Source: Vandiemenella viatica
Taxonomy: Eukaryota; Arthropoda; Insecta; Orthoptera; Morabidae
Reading direction: 5' to 3'
Length of the DNA: 64,000 nucleotides
NCBI GenBank assembly: GCA_031002005.1
Contig: JARYHS010008074.1
Location: 174,802,494 to 174,866,493 of the forward strand
Positions within the stretch are counted from its first letter, which is position 1. Every line of letters begins with the position of its first letter. Made by a program: the position numbers and the translations under genes. Shown here piece after piece: positions 46,713 to 58,680 of this stretch. The notes under the pieces were generated by a model. The model saw nothing but the letters and a program-made list of their open reading frames with translations. It was not told the origin of the DNA and did no database searches.

Positions 46713-47280
46713 CTCTTCACGTTTTACACTCTCCTTCATTGGAAAAATTGTCACATGTTACATTAAAAATGCCGAAATATGAGACTCTGCGCAACCACGT
46801 AATGTTGCCAGCACTGTAAAAATGACACAAAAATTATCGGCACTGGGATCATATCAACCTAAACAGTCTTGTTTTGTCATAGAGGTCGTGGTTAGGTTGA
46901 AAGTCGGTCTAGACCAAGAAAAATAATGTTTGGGAAAATCGTTCTGTGGAATCCATCTAAAAAATTTGGTATTTGTTCACTACGGAAGCAATGCATTGTC
47001 TCCGATCACTTGTATCGATTCTAAGGTGGCAATTGTTTTTGTAGGGCCTACTACATCTTGGACAAATATTTTCTATTTGTTAATTTCGTGCAACTTTTTA
47101 CAACGGAGAGAAGCATAAACGGCAAGAAAACATTACAATAAAGGATTTAACCAACATTTCAATAGATTTTCATTAATTTTGCAGTGCCATCTAATAGCTG
47201 GGCATCTCTCTTATATTTTGGAATTTTTAATTTAATTTGTGGTAACTTTTCCTAAAAAGGAGAGTGTAAAACATGAAGAG
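46713..47280. repeat. Inverted-repeat (foldback) module inside the Helitron
   Basis: CTCTTCACGTTTTACACTCT (46713 on) is matched in reverse complement by the sequence ending at 47280. The arms continue inward through TGCC(A)GCACTG-type sequence near 46806 and 47190, giving arms of roughly 100 bp with mismatches. The loop carries GTGGTTAGGTTGAAAGTCGG (46889 on), a variant of the core motif. Confidence 0.65.
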
Positions 47281-47423
47281 GATATTATAACAAAGCAATT
47301 AATCCAAATTTCAAATGCTTAGTACCAGTAGTAGGCAGCCCCCCACCAAAAAAAAAAAAAAAAAAAAATCCCTTTTTACTTTAGTGTCAAATATTAATGC
47401 AAAGAAGCAAAATATATAGATTT

Positions 47424-47456
<33 letters not shown>

Positions 47457-47847
47457 CTTTCTTTTAGTTACTACCTTAGATGCGGTTTTCATACTGATGT
47501 TCAAAAGGTTTTTTTTTTTTGTAGGACTTATATTTTAACACAGTATGATATAAATGAAATATAAGAAACTAAAGCAACGTGAAACTTTATCACTAACATT
47601 CCAGTAAGGGCGTACCGAGAATCAATAATCCTTCAGGTCAGAAATTTCCTGAGGACATACCATTCCATATAAAGTGCATGTAACAGCAAAAAGAAATGTA
47701 CCTTAGATATAACACAAAACGAAAGATACTGTCTGTGATAGTAATGGCCATTAATTCTAAACTATCTACACCGCCAACGATAGTATTGCAGCAACAAATG
47801 TACTAAGATCACTCCCAAGATTTTTTAAGGCAGTTGTATCATTACCG

Positions 47848-48258
47848 TGGTGCCACAATCTGATGATGGATTATTATAGAACTCAGCAAAACAAATTGAA
47901 AATAAAGATTTTTTTTGATATATCGCTTGGTTTTCGAGATTTAGCATCAGTTATAGGTATAGTTCCTTGTGCTTTTGGTGGCGTTTCTTCTGGTCCAGGC
48001 TGTATTTCAACCTAACAACAACCACTAGGAAGAAAATAAAACACCTATAGAGCATTTCCACTGTGTAGATATAGTGGTTTCGGTGAATTTTTTTCTGGTC
48101 CATGCCGGATTTCATCCTAACATCCTCACATCCTCACCTTTGAGATACAATATCTCGAGAACTAAGCGAGATATCAAAAAATTGTATTCTTTACTTTCAA
48201 TTTGTCTCTTGTTGGGTTACATAAGAATCCGTAATCAAATTGAGGCGCCACGGTAATC
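47848..48258. repeat. Inverted-repeat module with ATTACCGTGG ends
   Basis: Left arm ATTACCGTGGTGCCACAATC ... CAAATTGAAAATAAAG ... GATATATCGCTTGGTTTTCG. The right arm in reverse complement is ATTACCGTGGCGCCTCAATT ... CAAATTGAAAGTAAAG ... GATATCTCGCTTAGTTCTCG. Arms are about 100 bp. The loop has TTCTGGTCCAGGCTGTATTT and TTCTGGTCCATGCCGGATTT in tandem. ATAACCGTGGTGCC at 48736 shows a further end of the same family. Confidence 0.8.
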
Positions 48259-48780
48259 GTAGAATCCCCTTTTTTAATACAATATGAATACATTCCTAAT
48301 CCATGAGTAATAATATGTATTTTTTCTTAATGGCTTTTATACAACTTCCCACATTTCGAGCCATTTTCCTTCACGGTATTTCAGAACTGAAGTACTTAGA
48401 TTGAAATGTAGATAAGTATAAACTTTGATAATGATGTATCTCTGGTGGTAATGAAAAATATTAACTTATTTATATTAATTTAACTTTGCTAAAAAATGGA
48501 GTACTGCATGATGACTGTGATGCCGCAAATTTATATCGATATATAATAGTTTACACAGCTGAAATTATAAGCACTAAGTGTAAACCTTTGCTGGGATTTT
48601 ATGTGTAAACTTTTGCTGGGATTACATAGCTAAGCATAAGCTTTGGTGAGAATGTAGCTATGGACAGAACCAACATATTTAACTTAGCTCAAAAAAATAT
48701 CTTATTTTTAAATTCGGATACGGAGAATTTCACGATAACCGTGGTGCCATAATTTTATTTAGAGCAGTTTTCTTTATTAA

Positions 48781-49520
48781 TAATAATAACAGCATCTTTT
48801 TTTCTGATTGGATATTGGTTTTATTTTGACGATATGTTGATTCGATCAATTATTTCTGTTTTAAAATAGCACATGCTTAAACTAATCTTACGAATTAAGA
48901 ATTATTTCTAATTTCCTTCGTTTTCAGAGACACCAAATTACTAATATCATTATTTCACCCGCATGTAAATCATTCGAAAGTTTCAAGAATCGATTCAGAA
49001 ACAGTGAATGTATTAATGCGGATGTGACAGAAGCTATGATTTACGAAAAGAATCATTAGCCAAACTTGTGGTTAGGTTAAAATACAGCCTGGACCAGAAT
49101 GAAAATTCACCCACTTTTGTTAGAGCATAACGCATAACAGCAACTTTTTTTTCTGGTTAGTTTTCTGATTGATTTTATTTTGACGGTATGTTGATTCGAT
49201 AAATTATTTCTGATTTATAATAGAAATTTACGCGTATTAAAACTAATCTTATGCGGTATTGCACGTTAAGAATTATTTTTAATTTCCTTCGTTTTCAGTG
49301 ACGCCAAATTACTTATGTCGTTATTTCATCCACATGTGAGTAATTCCAAGAAATTCAAATGTTTCAAGAATCGATCTCACCATAGTGAATGTATTAATGC
49401 GAATGTGACAGAAGCTATGATTTACGAAAGGAATCATTAGTGAAATTTGTGGTTAGGTTGAAATGTAGCTTGGACAAGAATGACAATTCACTTGCTTTGT
49501 TAGAGCATAAGGCATAATGG
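48781..49520. repeat. Two-copy tandem duplication, unit about 355-380 bp
   Basis: TTATTTTGAC(G/A)GATATGTTG-type sequence at 48821 and 49175 begins the shared unit. TGACAGAAGCTATGATTTAC recurs at about 49025 and 49406, and core motifs follow at about 49070 and 49453. The copies differ by an internal indel near 49340. Non-coding. Confidence 0.8.
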
Positions 49521-50440
49521 ATTTAATTTTATTATTATTTACACGGCGTAGCATAAGGTTTTAGGATGCAATTTAATTGGTTCAATGTTGCTATCGCCTC
49601 TAACTCAATAACATGTTTGGCAATAAACTTTGCTAAATCTGGGTTATGAGACATATTTAACAGAAAGAATAATTTATTTTACTGGCCGTGGTTTGAATAG
49701 CACCAAAATTTGTCCAAACGTTCCTTGGGCAATATTACTGAAGAATATTTGCACATTATAGCTACCAAATACATATTAATCGAATAAAGTGTATCGAAAC
49801 ATGGGAAGTTCCGCACAAGTCATTATGAAAGAAGTATGTATTGTTACCTGTTGATATTTATGGTAGATGTTTTTCAGGCATCTTTCTTCAAGAAGTAAAT
49901 GGAATTTCGTAAGAAGTATTGGCTTATTATCCATCGCTTATTGTTCGGTGTTCAGTGATCACGAAGACATATTGTTCCAGAGACAAACTGCTATCTGTCT
50001 ACCAGATACAATCTATGAGTAAAAAATTAGTAATCCAAGGCATTTTGCAAAGGTAACTTACCTGTAGCGATACAAGTCAATACTTATTATGGTTGATTCA
50101 CGTATTCCGTTTATTTTCAAGCACTGTGATCTAGAAAACTAAATAAAAAAAACTAAAAAATAAAATGTAATCCTAAGTTTTATCATTTTTTGTGAAAGGA
50201 GTGCGTGTCTAAAGTGTATAATCATCGGCAGCTCAGAATTTTCCAAATATAAAGGTTTTTAATTGTTTGCTCCTTCCCATGGTACATATAAGTCATTAGC
50301 TATTTTCCCAGATTTTGACTGGCACCATTAGCTCTAAAAACTTGAAAACCACATCCAAATTGCTGCGGTACTCAATTGTGCGATACCCATTACAGTAAAG
50401 AGACACACGCAGCTTGCTTACAGATATATAATAGTATAGA

Positions 50441-51422
50441 TTTATTATTTGAGATTCTCACAGTCTTAGAAATGTTATGCACCTTCATTCTTTCTTTACA
50501 CATCATTGTATGCCAGACTTTCAAAAATAATTTCTAAGGTAGTTACCTTAGCAAGGTGTTTTAAACTTCCAGTGCCATTTGTGTTGAAACTGCCATTTTG
50601 AAAATTACCAAATCTCTTATGAACTGTTTTGATTTTAGGTGCAGAACCGTGACAAGGTTAACCAAGCTTACCTTTGATATTTGAGTCTGTTGGTCTTTCA
50701 AAAAATAAAATTGCATTAAATTACTACTTGGGAGTTGTATTTTGCTATGTGTGAGAAAAAAATCTAAAAATGCATTGTTAACAAGCATTCGAAATATATT
50801 AACTTTAATTAATAAATATACAAAACATAAAAATTATCACATTTAAAACATTCAATATCTTTTGTCTGTTACGAAATCTCCGCCATAATAGATTCCTGCG
50901 CGACGTCATATTATAGTAAATACTATGGCGCTTCTCACCCTGTGCAATTCCGAGGCAATGCAACTCATATTTGAATATCGTTGATTTGAATTACCTGCAA
51001 ATATGACAGTTGTTTTTGACTATCTAGTAACATCATGAACCAAAGCAACATGGCGCCTAGTGTTTTTGTGTGGAAGTTTAAAATTTGGGATTCAAATGCC
51101 CTTTTAAGGTACTTATTGATTTCAGAAAATTGAAAAAAAAAATTCTTGTGGTTTTGTTATAACCAAAGGATTAAATTAAGCCATATTTCAAAAAATGTAA
51201 TAACCAATTGGATGGTAGTCTCAGTACTTGATCAATTCATTTTAGCACAAAACATGAATAGTAAATTTGGTATGCAATCCTAGAATAGTTGGTAGTCAAT
51301 ACATACTATAGGTGCCATTGCTTAAATTTTGTATGAATTTAACAAATTTTCATTGTAAGGTGTTTTATTGTTTTTTTTTTTCGCATGAAGCTTTTAATCT
51401 TCGTTTTTTCTATTTCCATTAG
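50441..51422. other. Intronic sequence, no recognisable gene
   Basis: AT-rich sequence ending in the polypyrimidine tract and TCCATTAG acceptor at 51422. The minus open frame at 50788-50561 has no motif. Confidence 0.5.
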
Positions 51423-51595
51423 GTATCTGAACAAAAAAAGAGCTGAAAAACCAAATTCTGATGATGATGCTGATGCAGAAAGTGTTGCCAGTGATGAATT
51501 TGAAGAGATGTTGGATGATCTAATGGGTGAAAAAAAACATGATATTGATTTTGCTGATGTTATGGGTAGTAAAATTCCACCAAAAAATAAAAAAG
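51423..51595 (+). CDS. CEBPZ: CEBPZ/Noc1, internal exon (acidic linker)
   Basis: 173 bp from acceptor TTTCCATTAG to donor AAAG|GTTAGT. With the preceding AG it reads RYLNKKRAEKPNSDDDADAE, then SVASDEFEEMLDDLMGEKKH and DIDFADVMGSKIPPKNKK. The (H/Y)RYxxKK...DDxxxESVxDxEFEExLD...DxDFAxxV pattern matches the segment after the IPVDE motif in CEBPZ proteins. Phase in is 2, phase out is 1. The acidic half is typical of nucleolar assembly factors. RTE LINE sequence begins about 100 bp downstream. Confidence 0.9.
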
Positions 51596-51689
51596 GTTAG
51601 TTTTTCTTAGCTCTTTCTTTAGCAATAAGAAACTGTAAATTAACTATTGCTCTATTTATAATTTTAGTGATAATTAATGAAGTATAGCT

Positions 51690-51935
51690 TACAGAAAGAA
51701 GAGACAGGCTGGTAGGTCATATATTGAGACATGCTGAATTGGTTAATTTGTTAGTGGAGGGAACAGTTTAAGGTAAGAACTGTAGAGGAAGACAAAGATT
51801 AGAATATATGAAGCAGATAATTGAGGATGTGGGTTGTAAGGTGTATGTAGAAATGAAAAGGTTAGCACAGGATAGGAAAGGATGGAGGATTGCATCAAAC
51901 CAGTCGAAAGACTGACGACAAAAAAAGTAGATTAT
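51690..51935 (+). mobile_element. RTE-like LINE, extreme RT C-terminus
   Basis: The plus strand reads ERRDRLVGHILRHAELVNLL then, after a stop, GKNCRGRQRLEYMKQIIEDV then KRLAQDRKGWRIASNQSKD. This matches the C-terminal GHxLRHxxLxxxVIEGxxxGKRxRGRxRxxYxxQI...LAxDRxxWRxASNQ end of insect RTE-like LINEs. It ends in an A-rich run at 51920. It is 5'-truncated, about 240 bp. Confidence 0.85.
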
Positions 51936-52780
51936 TAATAACACTTTCAGTACATTGGTTCCTTTTTTGCCAACGAATATACACCCAAAGATCCAAATAA
52001 TAACAGTAATTTTGTAGGGTTGTTATCTTTTTTAAGCTTCTATTGCCTGTTTATCATTCCAAATTCATGAACTTTATTGAAGGGGATATACCAAGTGAGT
52101 TGCATAGTATTCACTTCTAAACATCATCATTCAGAATTTGGAAAGTAAAATGTGAAGTATGTCTTTTAGTTCCAATATGGTTAAAGCTGTTTACAGTTAG
52201 TCAGTGATGGCTGTAAGATTATACTGGTCAGTGCATTCAGTCAATGAGATTGTGGAGGCTGACACATAATTCTGACATCAGTGATGGAAAGGTTGTAGAT
52301 TGTTGAAAGGAGCTCTAGGTTTGCATCGAGATATTTTGGGAAATATCCTCAAGAATACTGCTGGGATCTCGCCAGTTTACTTGGCTATTCTAGGGTAAGA
52401 GGGTTGCTAAAGGGGTTGTTCTGGATGAAACCTGCATCATTCGAATTCATGAATAGATGAGGTTGTTAGAGAGGTTTCCGATTCCAATGATTCTACACAG
52501 TTGAGGTTCTTGATTTTTTTTTTTTTTTTTTTTTGGCCGTGGGGTGGGGTGGGGGGGATGACAGTGACTTTACTTGCCGCAGTTGATGGCAGGAGAGCCA
52601 GGTTTGTCTAGGTCCTACTACCTTCATCAGTAGTAAATGTTAGATTACTTTCCCTAACCGTCCTAATTTTTAATGTGGGTCAAACATTTCATGAAACTTA
52701 AATAACTCAAAGTTAGGAAACCTTGAAATAATTGAATATGATGGTTCAGGGAAAAACTTGTATGATCATGTATATATGTA
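51936..52780. other. Intronic sequence with a poly-T tract
   Basis: A T run at about 52508-52533 is followed by a G-rich patch (GGGGTGGGGTGGGGGGG). No coding signal. Confidence 0.5.
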
Positions 52781-54152
52781 CAAGGGCTTTCCAGAAAGTA
52801 ATAGGCGTTTTGACCTGGTGTGGCAGTGAGCGGGACTAGTGCCGCCATCTTGGCGTCAGAGTGTTCCTACACTCAGTAGGCAAGAAGCCGTGGTAGTTTG
52901 CGCATCGTGCCTATCATACTTTGTATACAGTGGAATGTTAAAATGAGCACTGCAATTGAAAATCCCTCCAGTTGTGAAGTGCGAGCTGTGATAAGGTTGT
53001 TGTTGGCAAAAAATCACAAACAAATTGAAATTTATCACCAGATTTGTGATGAGTACGGCCAAGGAATAATGAGTGAAAGCCGAGTGAGGCAGTGGTGCAT
53101 TGATTTTAAAAATGGCTGAACCAGTGTTCATGATGAGGATCGCAGTGGAAGGCCTTGTCTTTTGAAGGATGAATTGGTGGCGAAAATCAACGAAAAAATC
53201 TGTGAAAATTGCTGTTTCATGATTACGGAACTCTCAAAACATTTCCCCCAAATTTCACGGAGTTTAAATTGTGGTTGGTAAACTTGGTTACCACAAATTT
53301 TGTGCCAGGTGAGTTCCGAAAATCCTAATGGAAGACCAACAAAAAAAAAAAAAAAAAAAAAAAAAAACCCAAACAAACAAACAGGGACTTGCTGCAGCCC
53401 TGACATTTCTGGAAGACTACAATAAAAGGAGAAACCGAGTTATTGACTGTATCGTAACTGGCAATGAGACTTGGGTAAAGCACGTCACCTGTGAAACAAA
53501 ACGGCAGTCGATGGAATCGGGACACACGCATTCGCCCAAGAAACAGAGGAAGTGTCTGCAAACGCTGTCAGCAGGAAAAAAAAATCATGGTTACTGTATT
53601 TTGGGATGCTCAGGGAGTGATTATCGTCGATTTTCTTGAACGTCGACAAACAATCAACCCAGAGAGATATTGTGAAACACTCAGAAAATTAAGACGAGTG
53701 ATACAAAACAAGCGTTGGGGGAAAACTCAGCGAGAAAGGTTTGTTTCTCCATGACAATGCTCGTCCTTACACAGACAATTGTACCCAAGAGCTCTTGGAG
53801 GGTTTTGGATGGGAAATTTTCAATCATCCACCGTACAATCCGGATTTGCCGCCATGCGACTACCACCTATTCCCAGTGATGAAGACGTGGCTCGCTACGC
53901 AACGCTATGCCACTGACACTGAACTGCATGCCGGTGTATACCAGTGGTTGAGCTGGTAGGCAGCAGGTTTCTTCAGAGAGGGTATTGAAAAGCTTGTATC
54001 ATGTTATGATAAATGCCTTAATTTAAATGGTGATTATGTAGAAAAATAGCCTAAGAGTTTACCTCCAAAATTTATATAATAAAAATTGTTTTTTTTTCCA
54101 CTTTGTTAATTTTTTTATTTCAAAATGTCTGTTACTTTCTGGATAGCCCTCA
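52781..54152 (+). mobile_element. mariner transposon, near full length, inactivated
   Basis: TIRs CAAGGGCTTTCCAGAAAGTA (left) and TGAGGGCTATCCAGAAAGTA (right, reverse complement) are flanked by TA (52779-52780, 54153-54154). The transposase starts near 52943 (MSTAIENPSSCEVRAVIRLL) and runs, with stops and frameshifts, to about 54050. Catalytic blocks: VTGNETWV (first Asp replaced by Asn), LHDNARPYT (second Asp kept) and PDLPPCDYHLF (third Asp kept). A 27-A run at 53341-53367 sits inside the coding region. It belongs to a different mariner subgroup from the copy at 35446, judging by TIR and protein. Confidence 0.92.
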
Positions 54153-54189
54153 TATAGTAATCAGGAAATAATAGTAGCTAAGTAGCGAA

Positions 54190-54910
54190 TGAATTTACAA
54201 AAAAAGAATAGCCAAATGAACCACCACTTACTTTACATAATGGTTTCGTGGAGTGAACACACAAAAAAGCACAAGAATAGGAAAAACAATGAATATTTTG
54301 GGACTAGGCCCTTCGTCATATATATACGGAAGGGTAGTGAAATATGACCCAACACTTACCACAGATGAAGGCAACTGGGAACTACAAACACAAAAATGCA
54401 AACACAAGAAAAGTGCAATATTTCGGCATACAGCTTTATTCGTGCAGAAGTGGGACACCTGGTGGAGTCAGATGTGTACACAGAGACGGCCATCTGGTGA
54501 ATGACATCACTGGTGCAGATGGTAGTGTGGGAGAGGGGGGGGGGAAGCTGAAGTATGGTATCGATAATCAATACTATTGACAGTATAATTTCATTGAAAG
54601 TGGTAGACCAACATAATAATAACTGAGTGAGGGTACATATATAAATCAAATTTTGAAAAAAACTATAAGTGAAAAATAAATAAAATATAAGAATATAAGA
54701 AATATAAATAGTATAAATAGTAGAGACAATAAGTGCTGGGTCAGGTGGGAAGAATTTATTGGAGATTGAGGCCTGAAGGATGTCTGGTGTCCATGATATT
54801 CTGGATAGGGTAGCTCCCATCTACGTAGTTCAGAGGAGGTTTTATAATCAGTTAAAACTCAGATCGCCCTAACTTAGAAACATTATTCACTTTGTGGGAA
54901 CTGGCATGTT
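54190..54910 (-). mobile_element. Penelope-like element, C-terminal end and 3' region
   Basis: On the minus strand HASSHKVNNVSK (about 54905-54870) and SSELRRWELPYPEYHGHQTS (about 54838-54775) correspond to HANSHDSNNLND and AAELRRWELVYQNI in the PLE at 12600. The 3' region below contains ATATTTCGGCATACAGC (54417 on), comparable with ATATTTCGGCATCTGCC at 12328. The subterminal repeat CCACCACTTACTTTACA lies near 54220. A 10-G run is near 54535. Confidence 0.7.
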
Positions 54911-54944
54911 TTGCAACTGGATGGACCTCATTGTTAGTATATAC

Positions 54945-55310
54945 TGTCTATCCCCCAAACTACCACAGGGATCATTCCGTTGCAACAGACCACGCTGCAA
55001 AACATGCAGCATGCATCCAGCTTCTACCACTTACTCCAATCCTACTACGGGTGAAATATTTCCCATCACTGGTCATACTACTTGCATGACATCACACCTC
55101 ATCTATCAACTTACATGCTTCCATTGCTCCAGCTGATATATAGGCCTCACCATCAACCCACTTGCTATCAAAATGAATGGCTTTCTCTCCATACCACCAG
55201 TGCAAACCCTACCCTTCCATCTTGTTTCATCTTTGGTTCATTCATGGGTGTCTGGATGTCTACACATCTTTTCCACCTGCCATATGTCTCACCTCTTAGA
55301 TTAATAATAT
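54945..55310 (+). mobile_element. Penelope-like element, GIY-YIG segment, opposite orientation
   Basis: The plus frame 54894-55136 reads SPKLPQGSFRCNRPRCKTCS, then TTYSNPTTGEIFPITGHTTC, then HLIYQLTCFHCSS and a stop, followed by YIGLTINPLAIKMNGF. This is the Cys-rich linker and GIY-YIG nuclease of the same PLE family as at 12600, with one stop between GIY and YIG. It lies head-to-head with the minus-strand piece ending at 54910. Confidence 0.8.
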
Positions 55311-55779
55311 GGTAAAGTGTGTTTGTATTATCTTGTGTTCATCTGGCCCTCCTGCCTTCATCTGTATTAAGCGATGGGTTACTTTCTCTATCTTATCTTA
55401 TTATAATTATTATCTGAAGACTTTAACCAAACTTTATGGGGTCAGGAATGAGGTGATCATTTTTGGGCCACTTTTATTATGATATGTGATTGTTTAGTAA
55501 ATATGTGCAGTAATAACATTGTTTGGTGGTACTTTATTTCAAGAGCTTTTCTATCATCTGAGTTAACTTTGTTAACTTGTGTAGTTCAAGTTTAAATATG
55601 TTAAATAATTATTTATGGCAATATTTCTACTTCAGGTAGAAGTAATCTGACATTTTTGTAAATCTTGTTCCCATTTAATGATTCAATGAGTGTATCTCCT
55701 AAAATTTTAGCTCATTATTATTATTATTTCTTGTAGGTGCATAATACTAATACATTAACATTTACAAATACAAGTATCA
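55311..55779. other. Intronic sequence, no recognisable gene
   Basis: AT-rich sequence with no coding frame of note. Confidence 0.5.
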
Positions 55780-58680
55780 CAGCTACAGGGTGATATTGAG
55801 GGAGCCTAACCATTCTGTTATGCCTCCAGTAGCAGCATGGAGAGCAGACAGACCACCCAGTAAATATCTGGTGCGACAATTTCCCATGATGAGCTCAGCC
55901 ATGTGCTCCAGACTGCAGTCACAGTAGGGGTCATCCTTGAAGCCTCAGTGATGCAACAACTTTGAACAGTACGGGCACTGGCCTGTTCTGAAGTATTTTT
56001 AATTTTCTCCAATACTTCCTTGGCAGGTCAATGCCCGGTAGTTTCTGGATAGGGTCAGTTATCGTGTTTTTGTTCTGTGGCATGTTTTGCTGCCACTGTC
56101 ACCTCAATTGCATAGCAGGGTTAAAGTGAGGGGCCAGTTGGGCAGCCAGAACAGCAGATGGTTTTCCTTGAGTTAAGATGTGCCAAGGGAAAGTTCTACA
56201 GCTGAGCCCATAAAGGGATCTCTGGCCAGTCTGTTACCTTCTGCCACTGATGGAATAAAGCTGATATTTGGGATACTGAGTTGAATCCAAGGCAGAGGGG
56301 TGGATTACAGTACACCATCCATAATCCTCATAGTGGCATTTAGATGGATGTCCACCTTCTAAATATGTGCACTGCACAGCCATATTGGGGCACAAAATTC
56401 AGCAGCAGAATAAATAAAGGCAACGGATGCTCCCCTGAATACTTGGGTTTGTGCTCTTCAGGAGGCACTTGCCAGTTTCCTCACAAGGTTTACTCTGTGT
56501 TTGATTTTCCTTGCAATATTTACCAGACACTTGTGGTACTTGAGATACCTATCAATTGTTACACGAAGATATTTAGGGTTGATGTTGTAGGTAACTGTAC
56601 CAGTACTGAAGCCAGGAGACAGTTGTTGCCTTGCCTGCTAGCTTGAAATATGAAAGCAACACACCTTTGTTTTCATAAGATTTGGTTTGAGGCACCATAT
56701 GGTTAAGTATTTGTGGAGGTTACTTAAGTCCTCTGTTACTTCCTCACATTTTTCCATCTTTGTTGTACAGTAATCACTAGATTGTTAGTGTACATGATTT
56801 TGTGACATGTAGTATTCATCACATCTGCTGTGTGCAAGTTGAAAAGAATTTTGCAATATGATAGATCCCTTTGGAAGCCCGTTGTTCATTGGTACCACCA
56901 GCTACTTTGATCACCATGATGTACTTTAAACCGGCGACCTGTTAACATTTCATTCGGTAGGTTTAGTGACGCACTGGCATGTGGTTGCACATAGAAATTT
57001 AAGTAGCAAACCCTCCCTCCACACCATATAATGTGCTGTGGAAAAATCCACAAAGATCTTCATTTTCTTCTTAAAATCCACCTCGATGTGTGTTGTCAGT
57101 GTCGTCATTTGTTCACAGCATCGTCTGCCCAGTCTAAAACCTGCTTGTTCTGGTGAAACAATATCATTAATCTGCTCTTCAGTTCATGAGAGAATCATCC
57201 TTTCCAAAAATTTATAACCAGGGGTAAGAAGAGAAATTGGGAGGAACTGATTAGGACTTTCCCAGTTTTTGGATGGTGATAATCTTCACATTTTTAAATA
57301 CCTTAGGCAGTATGGCAGTCTTCAGTATCACATTGCACATATTTAGAAACCATGCTTTTGTGACATGGCCAGCACACCTAAGGAACTTTGGGGATGGTTT
57401 ATCGTTTTCCGCTTCCTTTCTACATTTGGTAAACATCAGCGTTTCATCCAGTTCCTCTGCATTAAAAGCGTGAGAAATTGTTTCATTTGGGAACAGTGAT
57501 CTCCTTGCTGTGTGTGGTTTTTGTCTCCCGGAAGTTTAGAGACTTTCAGAAGGTGTGACACTAAAGTGTTTCATGATACTACATGACTTTTCCTTCAGGT
57601 TGTGGAGCTGCCCTTGATTTCTGAATTAGTGCCGAAGCTTTCCTGTTAGAGTGAGTGTTTTTTCTTACAGATCTTTCTCCTGGAATTGTTTAGGGCCTGT
57701 AGGAGTTTTGTGGCAATGTCATGGTCACCAGTGTCTTTAAATTGCATAAATAGAGCTTCACTATCACAATTCCAAACCAGTATGTACACTTTACGGTAAC
57801 CATGGGGGATGCTTTGTTTGGCTGCAGTTACAACTGCTTTGATGAATTACTTACTGTTTTCAGCCATAGCAGATATGGTGCCAACAAGATTGTCCAGGGT
57901 GTTTTGGAACACCTCCAAATTGGCGTTACACAAATTTCGGCGTGGTACAGTCACCACATTGTTGGCGGTGACAAACATGTCAAAGATAGTGCACAAGAAC
58001 TTGGCAGTGTTGGCTATGTGGGAAGTCATGTAACACAACTCTATGCACTGTCTGCAATGAGCTTGAGAGTGTCTCATTGAACACAAGACATAAGTCAAGA
58101 GTGGACATCATGCCCCCCCAGGCTGCTGATCTAAAGGTGCCTTTCCCATTGGCATCATAGAAAAGGCTTACATAATTTTGTTCAGTCCTATCACAAACTT
58201 GCAGCCATCTTCACCTTCCGCTACATATCCCCATTTTGTAGTGATGTTAAAATCTGCAACATAGAGTGCTGGGTATGGCACTGAAGATAACACAAGATGG
58301 CCAGCATTTGCTGGGAGCTTTATAGACCTTAGCTAATTTCCCGTTGTTCATTGAGCCACCAGTGTCATGGCATCATCCATGTTTTTAGATACCTGTGCTA
58401 GATCACAGTGAGCACATGTTACAGTACCTTGCTTAGGGTGCTTCATGCTTCACACTAAGGTATAACCTGGAATTAGTCCCTTGTGATGGAGATTCAGTTT
58501 GTCTTGCGTAAGTGTTGCCTGCAATGCAGCCACATCAACTTTATGCTTCAGCAGGATCTTCGAGAGCACATCACATTTTTCTCTAGATATTCCATCAACA
58601 TTTAGCTGTAAGATTCGGAGATTGACTGGGCCTTGGAAAGGACTATTCCTTCTCATGATGTTAAAAAATCTCTCTTGTTT
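55780..58680 (-). mobile_element. LINE with endonuclease and RT (R1/Jockey/I-type), decayed
   Basis: Minus strand. The endonuclease start at 58650-58450 reads VNLRILQLNVDGISREKCDV ... VDVAALQATLTQDKL, where LQET is usual. RT parts: SPKFLRCAGHVTKAW and ILPKVFKNVKIITIQKLGKS (57430-57251), PISLLTPGYKFLERMIL (about 57235), EQAGFRLGRRCCEQMTTLTT (about 57165-57100) and KIFVDFSTAHYMVWREGLLL (about 57060-57010). It ends with a CPYCSKL...CDCSLEHMAELI Cys/His segment at about 55970-55890. Stops and frameshifts are scattered throughout. It fills most of the last visible intron. Confidence 0.85.

Larger units (their letters stand above)
46579..50440 (-). mobile_element. Non-autonomous Helitron, 3.86 kb, built of inverted-repeat modules
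   Basis: Minus-strand 5' end TCTATACTATTATATATCTG starts at 50440, preceded by A. The 3' end GCAGCAGGTAAATGCTAG stops at 46579, followed by T. This fits Helitron rules (A|TC...CTAG|T), and the 3' end resembles that of the Helitron at 39799. No helicase or Rep frame is inside. Contents: inverted-repeat module 46713-47280, A/T homopolymers at 47346 and 47427, inverted-repeat module about 47848-48258, and tandem duplication 48781-49520. Several modules contain GGTTAGGTTGAAAT and TGGACCAGAA. Boundaries rest on terminal motifs only. Confidence 0.65.
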
